Below are positions 45,511 to 54,997 of a stretch of 64,000 nucleotides of DNA, piece after piece. The notes below the pieces were generated by a model, which was not told the origin of the DNA, made no database searches, and was given only the letters and a program-made list of their open reading frames with translations. The position numbers and the translations under genes are program-made. This DNA comes from Actinoplanes subtropicus (lineage in GTDB: Bacteria > Actinomycetota > Actinomycetes > Mycobacteriales > Micromonosporaceae), in contig NZ_JOJL01000002.1 of the NCBI RefSeq assembly GCF_000721705.1, forward strand, positions 372,001 to 436,000, written 5' to 3'. Each line of letters begins with the position of its first letter. The first letter of the stretch is position 1.

Positions 45511-48254
45511 TCAGGGCATTTCCCTGGCCCCCTCGGCCAGGCCCAGCATCAGCGCCAGCTCGGTGCGCGTCCGGATACCCAGCTTGCGGAAGATGCCGCG
45601 CAGGTGGAACTCGATCGTCTTGTGGCTCAGGAACAGCTTCTCGGCCACTTCGCGGTTGGTCGCGCCGCGCGCCACCAGGGCGGCGACCTGCATCTCCTTC
45701 TCGGTCAGCCCCGCCGCGCACCACCGTTGCGGCGCGTCCGCCCGAATCGGCCGGGTGGGTGGCCGGGCCGGGGTGTCCAGCGTGCGCCGGGCGCGCAGGT
45801 TCCAGGGGTACGCGGCCAGCCGGTCGAACATGTCACCGGCCCGGGTCAGCGGCCCGGCAGCCTCCCCCGGAAGTCCCCGGGCGGCCAGGGATTCCCCCAG
45901 GAGCAACTCGGCCCGGGCCGCCTCGAACGGTTCCCGCACCAGCGTCGCCTCCCGCAGCAGGCTCTCGCCGCTGCTCTCCGCCAGCAGCCCCGCGCACCGG
46001 GCCAGGACCCCGGTCAACGGCGGCGAGCCCCCGCGCGGGCTCACCCTGGCCACCAAGCGCCGGGCCTCCTCGAGCCGTCCGGTCCGGACCGCCGCCTCGA
46101 CATAGTCGCCCAGCCACGGCATCCGGGCCAGGCCGTTGCCGTGCGTGACGGCCTGGCGGGCCGCGTGCTCCAGGCTCGCGTACGCCGCCTCCGCATTCCC
46201 GAGACTCAGCTCCATCAACCCCTCGGTGGCGTCGATCGGCACCGCCAGGCTCCCGATCCGGCCGTTCGCCAGGGTTCTCACCAGGGCCAGGGACTCGGCG
46301 CAGTCGTCCCGGCGGCCCCGGGCCGCGGCCAGCCGGGCCAGGCAGAGCCGGGCGTCCGCCTCGTAGGTGCGCTGGCCGAAGCGTTCCGCCCGGCACACCG
46401 CCTCGGCCGCCCAGGCCTGGGCATCCGCCCAGGCCCCGATCCGCAGATGCAGCTCGGCGCGCAACGCCAGCAGCCCGGCCAGCAGCCCCTCGACATGCCG
46501 CCGTTGGGCCTGGAAGACCAGCTCCTCGAGCAGCCGGGCGGCCTCGTCGTACTCGCCCAGACGCAGGAGCAGCATCGGGTACCAGAGCCAGAGGTCGGTG
46601 TGCCAGCCCAGCGGAGGCATCCCGGCCGCGAGCACCTGGTCGAGCGGGAATCGGTGCTCGGTCCACAGCTCGCGGGCCGTGTCGAGCCGGTCGAGGTCGG
46701 CCAACGCGGCGGCCAGCCGGACGGCGATCAGCTTGTCCGGCACCTCGCCGCACATCCGGGAGGCCAGCGCCACCATGGACAGCGCGTTCTGCGGATCACC
46801 GGCCAGCGACTCGGCGTCGGCCGCACCCAGCAACATCACCGCAGCCCGGGACGGGTCGATCGTGCGGAGCCGGATCGACTCCCGGCGCAGCGCCCGGCGG
46901 GCCAGCTCGGGCCGGCCGCGGACCCGGTCGGCCCGAGCCAGCAGCGCCTGCGCGTCGGCGTGCGCCCGGAGGTCGCCGCTACGGTGGGCGGCCTTCTCGC
47001 TGAGCCGATGCGCACGGTCGGCGTACCCGGCCAAATGCCAGCACTCGGCGGCATCGGTGGCGCGGCGGGCGCGGTCGGCCTCTCCGCCGGTCAGCTCGGC
47101 CGCGCGTTCCAGCAGCCGGGCCGAGTCGATCATCGGCAACCCGGTGTGCGGCTGCCGGGCCGCCGTCTCCAGTTCCGCGGCGACCGACTCGTCGATGCCG
47201 AGCGTGGCCAGCCCGAGGTGCCGGGCGCGGCAGGCGCCGGTGGTGACCCCGGCCACGGCCTGGTGCACGCGGCGGCGCAGGGCGACGTCGCCGTAGTGGT
47301 AGGCCGCGCAGCGCAGCAACGGCCGGGTGAAGGTGACCTCGTTGCCGCGACAGGTGACCAGGCCCGCGACCTCGGCCGCCTCCAGCGTGTCGGGCGCCAG
47401 GCCGAGGGCGGCCAGTACGGCCCGGATCGCGAGCAGGCCGGCATCGTCGGCCGCGGCCGCGACCAGCAGCGCCTCGCGCTCGGGCTCGCTGAGGACAGAG
47501 GTGAACAGGTCGGCCGCGGCAAGTGCCCGCGGGCCGATCGGCATCGGGTCGGGCAACGGCAAGGAGCCGGTCAGCGCGCCGGGGGACAGCGCCTCGACCG
47601 CTTCGACCAGCGCCGCCGGCACTCCGCCGTACGTCGCGAGCAGCGCGTCGACGACCGGCGGGACCGGCGGCACCGGGGCGGCGTCGCACAGCACGGCCGA
47701 GACCGCCTCCCGGCCCAGCGGCTCCAGCCGGTGGCCCTGGGCTGCCTCGGCGGTGGCCACGATGACCGCGATGCCGGCGCTGACCGCCCGCCGCGCCACG
47801 AAGTGCAGCGCCCGGCGGGACACCTCGTCCATCAGGTGAAGGTCGTCGATGAGCAGCAGGCGGCGCCGCCCCGCCGGACCGGCGGTGAGCAGGCTGAGCG
47901 TGGCGGCGCCCACGGTGTAGCAATCGTCGCCGGGCACCGGCCCGGCGGCCAGGCACGCCGCCAGCACAGCGGCCTGATGGGGCGGGATGTCGGGCAACAG
48001 GTGGTGCATCGGCGCGAGCAGGGCGTGCAGACCGGCGTACGGGTAGTCGCGTTCGGCCTCGGCTCCGCGCGCGAGTAGCACGTCGGCCGGCCGGCCCGCG
48101 CCGCGGCGTAATCAAGAAGGGTGGTCTTGCCGATCCCGGGTTCGCCGCTGAAGAACAGCGATCGGCCGACGCCGGCACGCAGGTCACTGAGCAGCTCATC
48201 GATCTTTCGACACTCCGAGCTGCGACCGTGCGGCACCGTCGACCCCGTCAGCAT
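45511..48254 (-). pseudogene. Frameshifted ATPase-LuxR (LAL) regulator upstream of the eCIS operon
   Basis: The start (ATG 48254) encodes LTGSTVPHGRSSECRKIDEL and the Walker A GEPGIGKTTLLDYAAARAG. The frame then breaks at the GGCCGGCCGGCC run (48085-48096). The rest continues in another frame from DVLLARGAEAERDYPYAGLHAL through Walker B LLLIDDLHLMDE to the C-terminal LuxR HTH (LTEKEMQVAALVARGATNREVA, SHKTIEFHLRGIFRKLG), about 914 residues if joined by one added base. As read, only a 140-residue peptide with no HTH starts at 48254. It may be a true mutation, phase variation or a sequencing error. It lies 97 bp upstream of the eCIS operon on the same strand, so it may be its regulator. Confidence 0.8.
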
Positions 48255-48288
48255 GGCGCGAACCTAGCCCCGCCACTTCGCCGTACCT

Positions 48289-48325
48289 GTCCTAGATTGG
48301 TCATATCCCGGAGCGAATCTAGGAC
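48289..48325. promoter_or_regulatory. Perfect 10-bp inverted repeat upstream of LuxR regulator
   Basis: GTCCTAGATT (48289-48298) and AATCTAGGAC (48316-48325) are exact reverse complements separated by 17 bases, in the gap between the divergent LuxR regulator (-) and transglutaminase-like gene (+). Placement and symmetry suggest an operator, for example for LuxR autoregulation. A hairpin function is less likely because the arms are AT-rich for this genome. Confidence 0.5.
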
Positions 48326-48485
48326 GTCGTCACACGCGGTCGTAGATCGCCCCGAGCCGGCCGGGCGAAGCACCGCATCGGGGATGTACCCGGTGCGGTT
48401 CGGGGCGTCGGGCTCGCGTCCTCCTCGACGTCGTTGATGGTCGATGGCTTACCCATCCGAAACGTCGCGCGGCGACAATAGGTCC

Positions 48486-49289
48486 ATGTGGGCACCGGGC
48501 GTGGCGGCGACGCTGACATACGACATCACGACTCCGGCGGTCATCGCGCTGCAGATCGCGACGGCGGGACGGCCCGACGACGAGGCACTGGCCGCGACGG
48601 TCGACGGTGCCCCGGTCGCCATCACCGAGGTGGCGGGCTCCGGTGGGCCACTGGGCGGGCGCACGCACTTGGTGACTTGCGGGCGCGGAAAGTTGGTTGT
48701 CACGTACGCCGGAAACGGGCCGATCCCGGCGGCGCGGGCAACCGCCCCGACGGCTCTCGATCGGATCGTGGCGTTGCGTCCCAGCCGGTACTGCCCGTCG
48801 GACCGGCTCGCCGGCTACGCCGCCCGCTACCGTCGCGGCGACGAACGTGCGACTGTGCAGGCGATCGTCGCCGATGTCCATGATTCGCTGGTGTACGACG
48901 GGACGGCGACCGGCCCGACGACCGATGCGATCGACACGTTGCTGACCGGGCGTGGGGTGTGCCGCGACTATGCCCACCTCACCGTGGCCCTGTGCCGTGC
49001 CGTCGACGTCCCGGCACGCGTCGCCGCCGTGTACGCGCCCGGCCTCGATCCGATGGACTTTCATCTGGTAGCGGAGACCGCACTGGCCGACGAGTGGGTC
49101 GTGTGGGATGCCACCCGCCTGGCACCGCGACAGTCCTTGATCCGCGTGGCGACCGGCCGCGACGCGGCGGACGTGGCTTTCGGCACAGTGCTGTCGGGAA
49201 CGGTACAACTGGTCGACATGACCGTCATGGCGGTTGCCGACGGCGACCTCCCGACCGATGATCACGAGAGACCCGTCCGGCTGCCATGA
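48486..49289 (+). CDS. Transglutaminase-like cysteine protease-fold protein
   Basis: The 267-residue protein has the transglutaminase-like core with the triad visible: Cys in LLTGRGVCRDYAHLTVALCR, His in PMDFHLVAE and Asp in WVVWDATRLAP. An N-terminal beta-rich domain precedes it. No signal peptide or membrane segment is present, so it is likely cytosolic. Family members act as peptidases or amide-bond-forming enzymes; the substrate is unknown. ATG 48486 is preferred to ATG 48444 because WAPGVAATLTYDIT fits the usual family N-terminus. Divergent from the LuxR gene. Confidence 0.8.
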   Translation: MWAPGVAATLTYDITTPAVIALQIATAGRPDDEALAATVDGAPVAITEVAGSGGPLGGRTHLVTCGRGKLVVTYAGNGPIPAARATAPTALDRIVALRPSRYCPSDRLAGYAARYRRGDERATVQAIVADVHDSLVYDGTATGPTTDAIDTLLTGRGVCRDYAHLTVALCRAVDVPARVAAVYAPGLDPMDFHLVAETALADEWVVWDATRLAPRQSLIRVATGRDAADVAFGTVLSGTVQLVDMTVMAVADGDLPTDDHERPVRLP

Positions 49290-49406
49290 TCACGCGGTGC
49301 CCTTGGTGCGGGTTGTTCCGGGTGTCCAGCCAGAGCTGGTAGTTACCCCTGGTCATGCCCTCTTCGGCTGCTTCCGGCGACCGGGTGAGGTCCTGGCCAT
49401 GCCCGT

Positions 49407-49433
49407 GTAACAAGGCCGGTACGACCGGGTAAC
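49407..49433 (+). promoter_or_regulatory. GlnR-like phased boxes upstream of nitrate reductase operon
   Basis: GTAAC (49407-49411), GGTAC (49418-49422) and GTAAC (49429-49433) are separated by exactly six bases each, an 11-bp phasing matching the actinobacterial GlnR box pattern GTnAC-N6-GnAAC. They lie 23-49 bp upstream of the nitrate reductase GTG, consistent with activation under nitrogen limitation. The middle box is the weakest. Confidence 0.5.
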
Positions 49434-49455
49434 GGCGGCTGCCGATGATCGGCGT

Positions 49456-51609
49456 GTGGAACTGCCGGTCGCGACGCATTGTCCGTATTGCTCCCTGCAG
49501 TGCGGGGTCACGATGCGGGCCGCCGCGCCCCGGCCGCCGATCATCGAGCCGGCCGACTTTCCCACCAACCGGGGCGGCCTGTGCGCGAAGGGTTGGAGTG
49601 CGCCCGAGTTGCTCGACCACCCGGACCGGTTGACGAGCCCGCTGGTCCGCCTCGATCCGGCCGACCGGTCGAGCCCGCTGCGGCCGGCCGGCTGGGCGGA
49701 GGCACTCGATCGGATCGTCACGGCGATCCGCGCCAGCCAGGCGGCGTACGGCCTGCCGAGCGTCGGCTGTTTCGGCGGTGGCGGGTTGACCAACGAGAAG
49801 GCGTACCAGCTCGGCAAGTTCGCCCGGGTCGCGCTGAGAACGCCGCACATCGACTACAACGGCCGGTTCTGCATGTCCTCGGCGGCGACCGCCGGGAACC
49901 GGGCGTTCGGCATCGACCGCGGGTTGCCCTTTCCGTTGTCGGATATCGCTCAGGCGCGGGCCATCCTGCTGGTGGGCAGCAACCCGGCCGACACGATGCC
50001 ACCCGCGATGCAGCATTTCGACGCCGGCCGGGCGGCCGGTGCGGCGCACATCGTGGTCGATCCGCGATACTCGGCCACGGCTCGCGGCAGCACGCTGCAC
50101 CTGCAGCCCACGCCCGGCACCGATCTCGCCCTGGCGAACGGGTTGCTGCATATCGCGATCCGCGATGGTTACGTCGACGAGCCGTATGTGGCCGGCCGGA
50201 CGACGGGCTTCGAGGCGGTTCGCGCGGCGGTGGCCGCGTGGTGGCCCGCCCGGGTCGAGCGCGTCACCGGGGTCTCCGAGGCCCAGCTGCGACGGACCGT
50301 CCAGCTGCTCGCCACCGCGCCGTCCGCGATGGTCCTGACGGCCCGCGGCGCCGAGCAACACAGCAGTGGCACGGACACCGCCCAGGCGTACATCAATCTC
50401 GCCCTCGCGCTCGGCCTGCCGGGCAAACCCCATTCCGGGTACGGGACGATCACCGGGCAGGGCAACGGGCAGGGCGGCCGGGAGCACGGTCAGAAGGCGG
50501 ACCAACTCCCGGGGTATCGGCGGATCGACGACCCGGCCGCCCGTGCCCACGTCGCCGCGGTATGGGGCATCGACCCGGCGGAGCTGCCGGGACCTGGGGT
50601 CTCGGCCGTCGAGATGCTGGATCGGCTGGGCATCCCCGGCGGTGTTCGCGCCATGCTGGTGTTCGCCTCGAACATCGTCGTCTCGGCGCCCGACCGCAAC
50701 CGTGTGCGGGAACGGCTGCTGGCGCTGGACTTCCTGGCCGTCTCCGACATCTTCCTCTCCGAGACCGCCGCGCTCGCCGACGTCGTGCTGCCGACCGCGC
50801 AGTGGGCCGAGGAAGAGGGCACGATGACGAACCTGGAAGGACGGGTGCTGCGCCGCAAGCGGGTACTGCCGCCCCCGCCCGGGGTCCTCGACGACCTGAC
50901 GGTCCTCGCGACGCTCGCCGACCGGCTCGGGTTCGGGAAGTACTTCTCGCCCGATCCCGAGACGGTCTTCGACGAGTTGCGGCGGGCCAGCGCGGGCGGG
51001 ATCGCCGACTACGCCGGCATCTCGTACGAACGGATCGAGGCGGAGGACGGGGTCTTCTGGCCCTGTCCCGCCGCCGGCCATCCGGGCACGCCGCGACTGT
51101 TCACCGAGCGCTTTCCGACCCCCGACGGGCGGGCCAGGTTCCTCCGGGTCGACCACCGCGACCCGGCGGAGGTGCCGGACCGGGAATACCCGTACGTCCT
51201 GACCACCGGCCGCATCATGCAGCAATACCAGAGCGGGAACCAGACCCGGCGCGCGAAGTCGTTGAAGGTGACCGCCGCGGACCCGAAGGTCGAGCTGCAT
51301 CCGGATCTGGCCCGGCGTCACGGGATCGGCGTGGCCGACCTGGTCGAGCTGCGCACGCGCCGCGGCAGGGCGGTGTTCCGCGCCTGCCTCACCGACACGA
51401 TCCGGCCGGACACCGTCTTCGCCCCGTTCCACTGGGGCGGCCTGGCCAGCGCGAACGCGCTCACCGACCCGACGCTCGACCGGCACTCGAAGATGCCCGC
51501 CTTCAAGGTGTGCGCGGTCGCGGTCAGCCGGGCCGGCGGCCCGGACGACGTCGCCCCGGCGACACCACCGCCCGTGCATGCGGTCACCCCAGATCGAAAG
51601 GATGGTTGA
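49456..51609 (+). CDS. nasA: Assimilatory nitrate reductase, molybdopterin catalytic subunit
   Basis: The 717-residue molybdopterin oxidoreductase has an N-terminal [4Fe-4S] motif (THCPYCSLQCGV, then GGLCAKGW), Mo-bis-MGD binding blocks (CFGGGGLTNEKAYQLGKF, YNGRFCMSSAATAGNRAFG, LLVGSNPADTMPP, IVVDPRYSATA, and GYGTITGQGNGQGGREHGQKADQLPGY), and the C-terminal dinucleotide-binding domain (YVLTTGRIMQQYQSGNQTRR). It reduces nitrate to nitrite. It lacks the extra C-terminal reductase/[2Fe-2S] domain of long NasA forms, so electrons must come from ferredoxin or a separate partner. It heads the operon with nirB and nirD. The GTG at 49456 has no clear ribosome site and may be leaderless. Confidence 0.9.
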   Translation: MELPVATHCPYCSLQCGVTMRAAAPRPPIIEPADFPTNRGGLCAKGWSAPELLDHPDRLTSPLVRLDPADRSSPLRPAGWAEALDRIVTAIRASQAAYGLPSVGCFGGGGLTNEKAYQLGKFARVALRTPHIDYNGRFCMSSAATAGNRAFGIDRGLPFPLSDIAQARAILLVGSNPADTMPPAMQHFDAGRAAGAAHIVVDPRYSATARGSTLHLQPTPGTDLALANGLLHIAIRDGYVDEPYVAGRTTGFEAVRAAVAAWWPARVERVTGVSEAQLRRTVQLLATAPSAMVLTARGAEQHSSGTDTAQAYINLALALGLPGKPHSGYGTITGQGNGQGGREHGQKADQLPGYRRIDDPAARAHVAAVWGIDPAELPGPGVSAVEMLDRLGIPGGVRAMLVFASNIVVSAPDRNRVRERLLALDFLAVSDIFLSETAALADVVLPTAQWAEEEGTMTNLEGRVLRRKRVLPPPPGVLDDLTVLATLADRLGFGKYFSPDPETVFDELRRASAGGIADYAGISYERIEAEDGVFWPCPAAGHPGTPRLFTERFPTPDGRARFLRVDHRDPAEVPDREYPYVLTTGRIMQQYQSGNQTRRAKSLKVTAADPKVELHPDLARRHGIGVADLVELRTRRGRAVFRACLTDTIRPDTVFAPFHWGGLASANALTDPTLDRHSKMPAFKVCAVAVSRAGGPDDVAPATPPPVHAVTPDRKDG

Positions 51610-51610
51610 G

Positions 51611-51958
51611 GTGCAGTCCACACCGCGGTTCCTTCAAGGGATCTTCGCCTTCCAGGGCAAGGGCATCGAGTCGCCGTTCCCGCTCGACGCCGCGCTCACC
51701 TACACCGTTCCGGCCGGTGTCATCACCCAGCCGGTGTACTTCCGGGGCGGCAACACCACCGACGAGCTGATCTGCGTCGTCCTCATGCGGGACGGCAAAC
51801 CCATGCGGTACTTCCCGATCGGCGCCAAGAGCGACGTCCACGTGCCGCTGCGGGTGGTCGAGGACCTCGACGGCGGCACGGTGATCGAGTTGCTGGTCGC
51901 CGCGCCCGACGGGGTCGCCGGGGCCGTCGTTGTCGATTTCGGGCTCGTGGAGGTCTAG
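51611..51958 (+). CDS. Small conserved-looking protein between nitrate and nitrite reductase genes
   Basis: The 115-residue beta-rich protein (LQGIFAFQGKGIESPFPLDA, then VITQPVYFRGGNTTDELICVVLMRDGKPMRYFPIGAKSDVHVPLRVVEDLDGGT) has no signal peptide, cysteines typical of redox proteins, or recognisable catalytic motif. The GTG at 51611 has an AAAGGA ribosome site eight bases upstream; ATG 51602 is an alternative overlapping nasA. Its stop touches the nirB start (TAGATG). Operon position suggests a role in assembly or stability of the nitrate/nitrite reductases; the function is unknown. Confidence 0.7.
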   Translation: MQSTPRFLQGIFAFQGKGIESPFPLDAALTYTVPAGVITQPVYFRGGNTTDELICVVLMRDGKPMRYFPIGAKSDVHVPLRVVEDLDGGTVIELLVAAPDGVAGAVVVDFGLVEV

Positions 51959-54493
51959 ATGGAACGGCTGGTGGTCATCGGCAACGGGATGGCCGGTGCC
52001 CGTACCGTCGAGGAGATCCTGGAGCGGGGCGGGCGGGACCGGTTCAGCATCACGATGTTCGGCGAGGAGCCGTACGGCAACTACAACCGGATCCTGCTGT
52101 CCAATGTGCTCTCCGGCGCGGAGGACGAGGCCGGCATCTTCCTCAACAGCCTTCCCTGGTACGCCGAGAACGGGATCACGCTACGGGCCGGCGTGCGCAT
52201 CGACCGGATCGACCGCTTCGCGCGCACGGTCCACGCGGACGACGGGTCGGTCACGCCGTACGACAAGCTGATCATCGCCACCGGCAGCCGGCCGTTCGTC
52301 CCACCGATCGATGGAATGCGCAACCCGAAGCGCGGCTATCACCAGGGCGTCTTCACGTTCCGCACGATCGAGGACACCCGCGGGATGATCCGCTACGCCC
52401 GCGACCACGAACGCGTCGTGGTCATCGGCGGCGGACTGCTCGGGTTGGAGGCGGCACGCGGACTCCAGCAGTACGGCGTCGCGGTGACCCTCGTCCACGC
52501 GGCCGGTCACCTGATGAACAGCCAGCTCGACGCGCAGGGCGGCGCCATCCTGCGCAAGAGCGTGGAACGGCTCGGCATCGCCGTCGAGCTCGATGCGAGG
52601 ACGAACGCCGTACTGGGTAAGGAGAAGGTCGAGGGCGTCAGGTTCGCCGACGGCCGGACCATACCCTGCGACATGGTGGTGGTCGCCGCCGGCATCCGGC
52701 CCAACACCGAGGTGGCCGAGCTCAGCGGCCTGCCGGTGGAACGCGCGATCCTGGTCGACGACCACCTCCGCGTCCTCGACGAGCCGGACATCTACGCCGT
52801 CGGGGAATGCGTGCAGCACCGCGGCCAGACGTACGGTCTGGTTGCCCCGCTCTGGGACCAGGCAAAGGTGCTCGCCGACCACATCACGGGGCGGAATCCG
52901 ACGGCCTCGTACCACGGCTCCCGGACGGCGACCAAGCTGAAGGTCGCCGGCGTCGACGTAGCCGCGATGGGCATCACCGCGCCGGAACGAGAAGACGACG
53001 AGTTCGTCGTCTTCGCCGAGCCGCGACGCGGCGTCTACAAGAGCGTCATCATCCGCGACGAGCGCCTGGTCGGCGCGACGCTGCTCGGCGACGTCAGCAA
53101 GGTCGGCTTCCTGATGCAGGCATTCGACCGGGGACTGCCGCTGCCGGAGGAGCGAGTGCGGCTGCTCTTCGACCTCGGCGGGCCGGCCACCGAGGTTTCC
53201 GCCGCCGAGTTGGACGACGCGGCGCAGGTCTGCAACTGCAACGGGGTCAGCAAGGGCGCCCTCGTCTCCACCGTCCACGGTGGGGTGAAAACGCTCAACG
53301 GGGTGATGGACGCCACCCGGGCCGGCAAGGGCTGCGGTTCCTGCCGGTCCCTGGTCGCGCAGATCGTCGAGTGGGCGGCCGGCGGCGAGGTCGAGCAGGA
53401 CCCCTCCGCCGCTTGGTACGTCCCGGGCATTCCGCTGGACAAGCCGGCTCTCATGACGGCCATCCGGGAGCACGGCCTGAAGAGCGTCTCGGCCGTCTTC
53501 GACACGCTCGCCGGCGGCAAGGAGGATGCCAAGAGCAAGATGGGCCTGGTCTCGCTGCTACGCATGATGTGGGGCGACGAGTACGAGGACGAGCGTGGCG
53601 CGCGTTTCATCAACGACCGGGTGCACGCGAACATCCAGCGCGACGGCACCTTCTCGGTCGTGCCGCAGATGAAGGGCGGCGTCACCACTCCGGCCCAGTT
53701 GCGCCGGATCGCGGACGTCGCCGACAAGTACCGGGTGCCGATGGTGAAGCTCACCGGCGGCCAGCGGATCGATCTGCTCGGCATCCGCAAGGAAGACCTG
53801 CCGGCCGTCTGGGCCGACCTCGACATGCCGTCCGGGTACGCCTACGGCAAGAGCATGCGGACCGTGAAGACCTGCGTGGGCAGCGACTTCTGCCGGTTCG
53901 GGCTCGGCGACTCGACCGCGCTCGGCATCGCGATCGAGTCGAAGTTCCAGGGCCTGGAGAGCCCCGCGAAGATGAAGCTCGCGGTCACCGGCTGCCCACG
54001 CAACTGCGCCGAGGCGTACGTGAAGGATCTCGGAGTCGTCGCGATCGAAGGCGGGCGATGGGAGATCTACGTCGGCGGCGCGGCCGGCGCCCACATCCGC
54101 AAGGGCGACCTGTTGGCCACGGTGGACAGTCCCGCGGCGGTGATAACCCTGACCGGCCGGTTTCTCCAGTACTACCGGGAGAACGCCAACTGGCTGGAGC
54201 GCACGTACTCGTTCGTGCCCCGGGTCGGGATCGAACGCCTCCGCGCACTGATCGTCGACGACACCGAAGATCTGGGCGAAGGACTCGACTCGCGGATGGA
54301 GGCGGCCGTCGGCGCGTACCGCGACCCGTGGAAGGAAGGGCAGGAACCGGTCGTCCCCGGCCAGTTCAGAACCGCCCTTCCGCTGCGGTCCCTGCCGCTC
54401 GTACCGGTCCGCGCCGGCAACGGCGCGGTCACCGGTCCGGTGCCGGCGGTCGGCTCCGCCGTCGCGGGCCCGTCGAACGGAGGTGCGCAATGA
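51959..54493 (+). CDS. nirB: Nitrite reductase [NAD(P)H] large subunit
   Basis: The 844-residue protein is full length for NirB. Order of domains: N-terminal FAD/NAD(P) reductase (VVIGNGMAGARTVEEIL; second Rossmann site VVVIGGGLLGLEAARGL), a BFD-like [2Fe-2S] domain (VCNCNGVSKGAL, KGCGSCRSL), then the nitrite/sulfite reductase domains. Siroheme-[4Fe-4S] cysteines are seen in KTCVGSDFCRFG and VTGCPRNCAEAY. It reduces nitrite to ammonium with NAD(P)H in the cytosol. The start directly follows the stop of the small gene, and its stop overlaps nirD (ATGA). Confidence 0.95.
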   Translation: MERLVVIGNGMAGARTVEEILERGGRDRFSITMFGEEPYGNYNRILLSNVLSGAEDEAGIFLNSLPWYAENGITLRAGVRIDRIDRFARTVHADDGSVTPYDKLIIATGSRPFVPPIDGMRNPKRGYHQGVFTFRTIEDTRGMIRYARDHERVVVIGGGLLGLEAARGLQQYGVAVTLVHAAGHLMNSQLDAQGGAILRKSVERLGIAVELDARTNAVLGKEKVEGVRFADGRTIPCDMVVVAAGIRPNTEVAELSGLPVERAILVDDHLRVLDEPDIYAVGECVQHRGQTYGLVAPLWDQAKVLADHITGRNPTASYHGSRTATKLKVAGVDVAAMGITAPEREDDEFVVFAEPRRGVYKSVIIRDERLVGATLLGDVSKVGFLMQAFDRGLPLPEERVRLLFDLGGPATEVSAAELDDAAQVCNCNGVSKGALVSTVHGGVKTLNGVMDATRAGKGCGSCRSLVAQIVEWAAGGEVEQDPSAAWYVPGIPLDKPALMTAIREHGLKSVSAVFDTLAGGKEDAKSKMGLVSLLRMMWGDEYEDERGARFINDRVHANIQRDGTFSVVPQMKGGVTTPAQLRRIADVADKYRVPMVKLTGGQRIDLLGIRKEDLPAVWADLDMPSGYAYGKSMRTVKTCVGSDFCRFGLGDSTALGIAIESKFQGLESPAKMKLAVTGCPRNCAEAYVKDLGVVAIEGGRWEIYVGGAAGAHIRKGDLLATVDSPAAVITLTGRFLQYYRENANWLERTYSFVPRVGIERLRALIVDDTEDLGEGLDSRMEAAVGAYRDPWKEGQEPVVPGQFRTALPLRSLPLVPVRAGNGAVTGPVPAVGSAVAGPSNGGAQ

Positions 54494-54810
54494 CGACCGC
54501 GACCATGGAACATCGGCTCGGCTCGGTGACTGCCCTGCCCGTCGGTGAGGGCCGGGCGTACCCGGTCGGCGACGAGATGGTGGCCGTCTTCCGGCTGCGC
54601 AACGGCGAACTGCGAGCGGTGTCGGCGGTCTGCCCGCACGCGGGCGGCCCGATCGCCGACGGGCTCATCGACGCGGAGGTCGTCATGTGCCCGTTGCACC
54701 AACATATCTTCGAACTGGCGACCGGTTGCTCGAAGACCGGTCAGCCACCGCTCAAGGTCTACCCGGTCCGGGTGGACAACGACGAACTCGTGGTCGGTCT
54801 GCCGGCCTGA
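54490..54810 (+). CDS. nirD: Nitrite reductase small subunit (Rieske-type)
   Basis: The 106-residue NirD protein has a Rieske-fold signature (CPHAGGPIADG, then CPLHQHIFELATG) and a C-terminal LKVYPVRVDNDELVVGL. In this protein the Rieske ligands CxH and CxxH are present, unlike some NirD proteins that have lost the cluster, so a [2Fe-2S] centre is possible. It pairs with NirB. The ATG at 54490 overlaps the nirB stop. Confidence 0.93.
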   Translation: MTTATMEHRLGSVTALPVGEGRAYPVGDEMVAVFRLRNGELRAVSAVCPHAGGPIADGLIDAEVVMCPLHQHIFELATGCSKTGQPPLKVYPVRVDNDELVVGLPA

Positions 54811-54950
54811 ACTCAGTTCTTGACGGCCAGCCGCCTGACACCTTGCGGACTTCTATCCTTCCCGTGCGAGCCGTTGTGCCTGGTCCGTTACCGCCCCGTC
54901 GCGAGCCACGTACCGCGGGGAAATCTCCGAGATCGTCTCCGTCAACTCCG

Positions 54951-54973
54951 GCAGCCCTGTATGGACGGGCTGC
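54951..54973. terminator. Terminator-like hairpin after nirD
   Basis: GCAGCCC and GGGCTGC form a 7-bp stem with a 9-base loop between the convergent nirD and MarR genes. The rest of the gap (54811-54997) shows nothing else convincing. Confidence 0.45.
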
Positions 54974-54997
54974 GTGGTCGCGGATGCGGCGCGTACC

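Noticed and set aside
45166..48078. A 970-codon plus-strand frame opposite the LuxR regulator
   Set aside because: It is antisense to a gene with clear Walker and HTH motifs; its Gln/Arg/Gly-rich composition is that of a shadow frame.
49290..49380. A minus-strand frame reading NYQLWLDTRNNPHQGHR upstream of the nitrate reductase gene
   Set aside because: It lacks a family match I can name, a credible start or a ribosome site, and it lies in the promoter region of the nasA operon.
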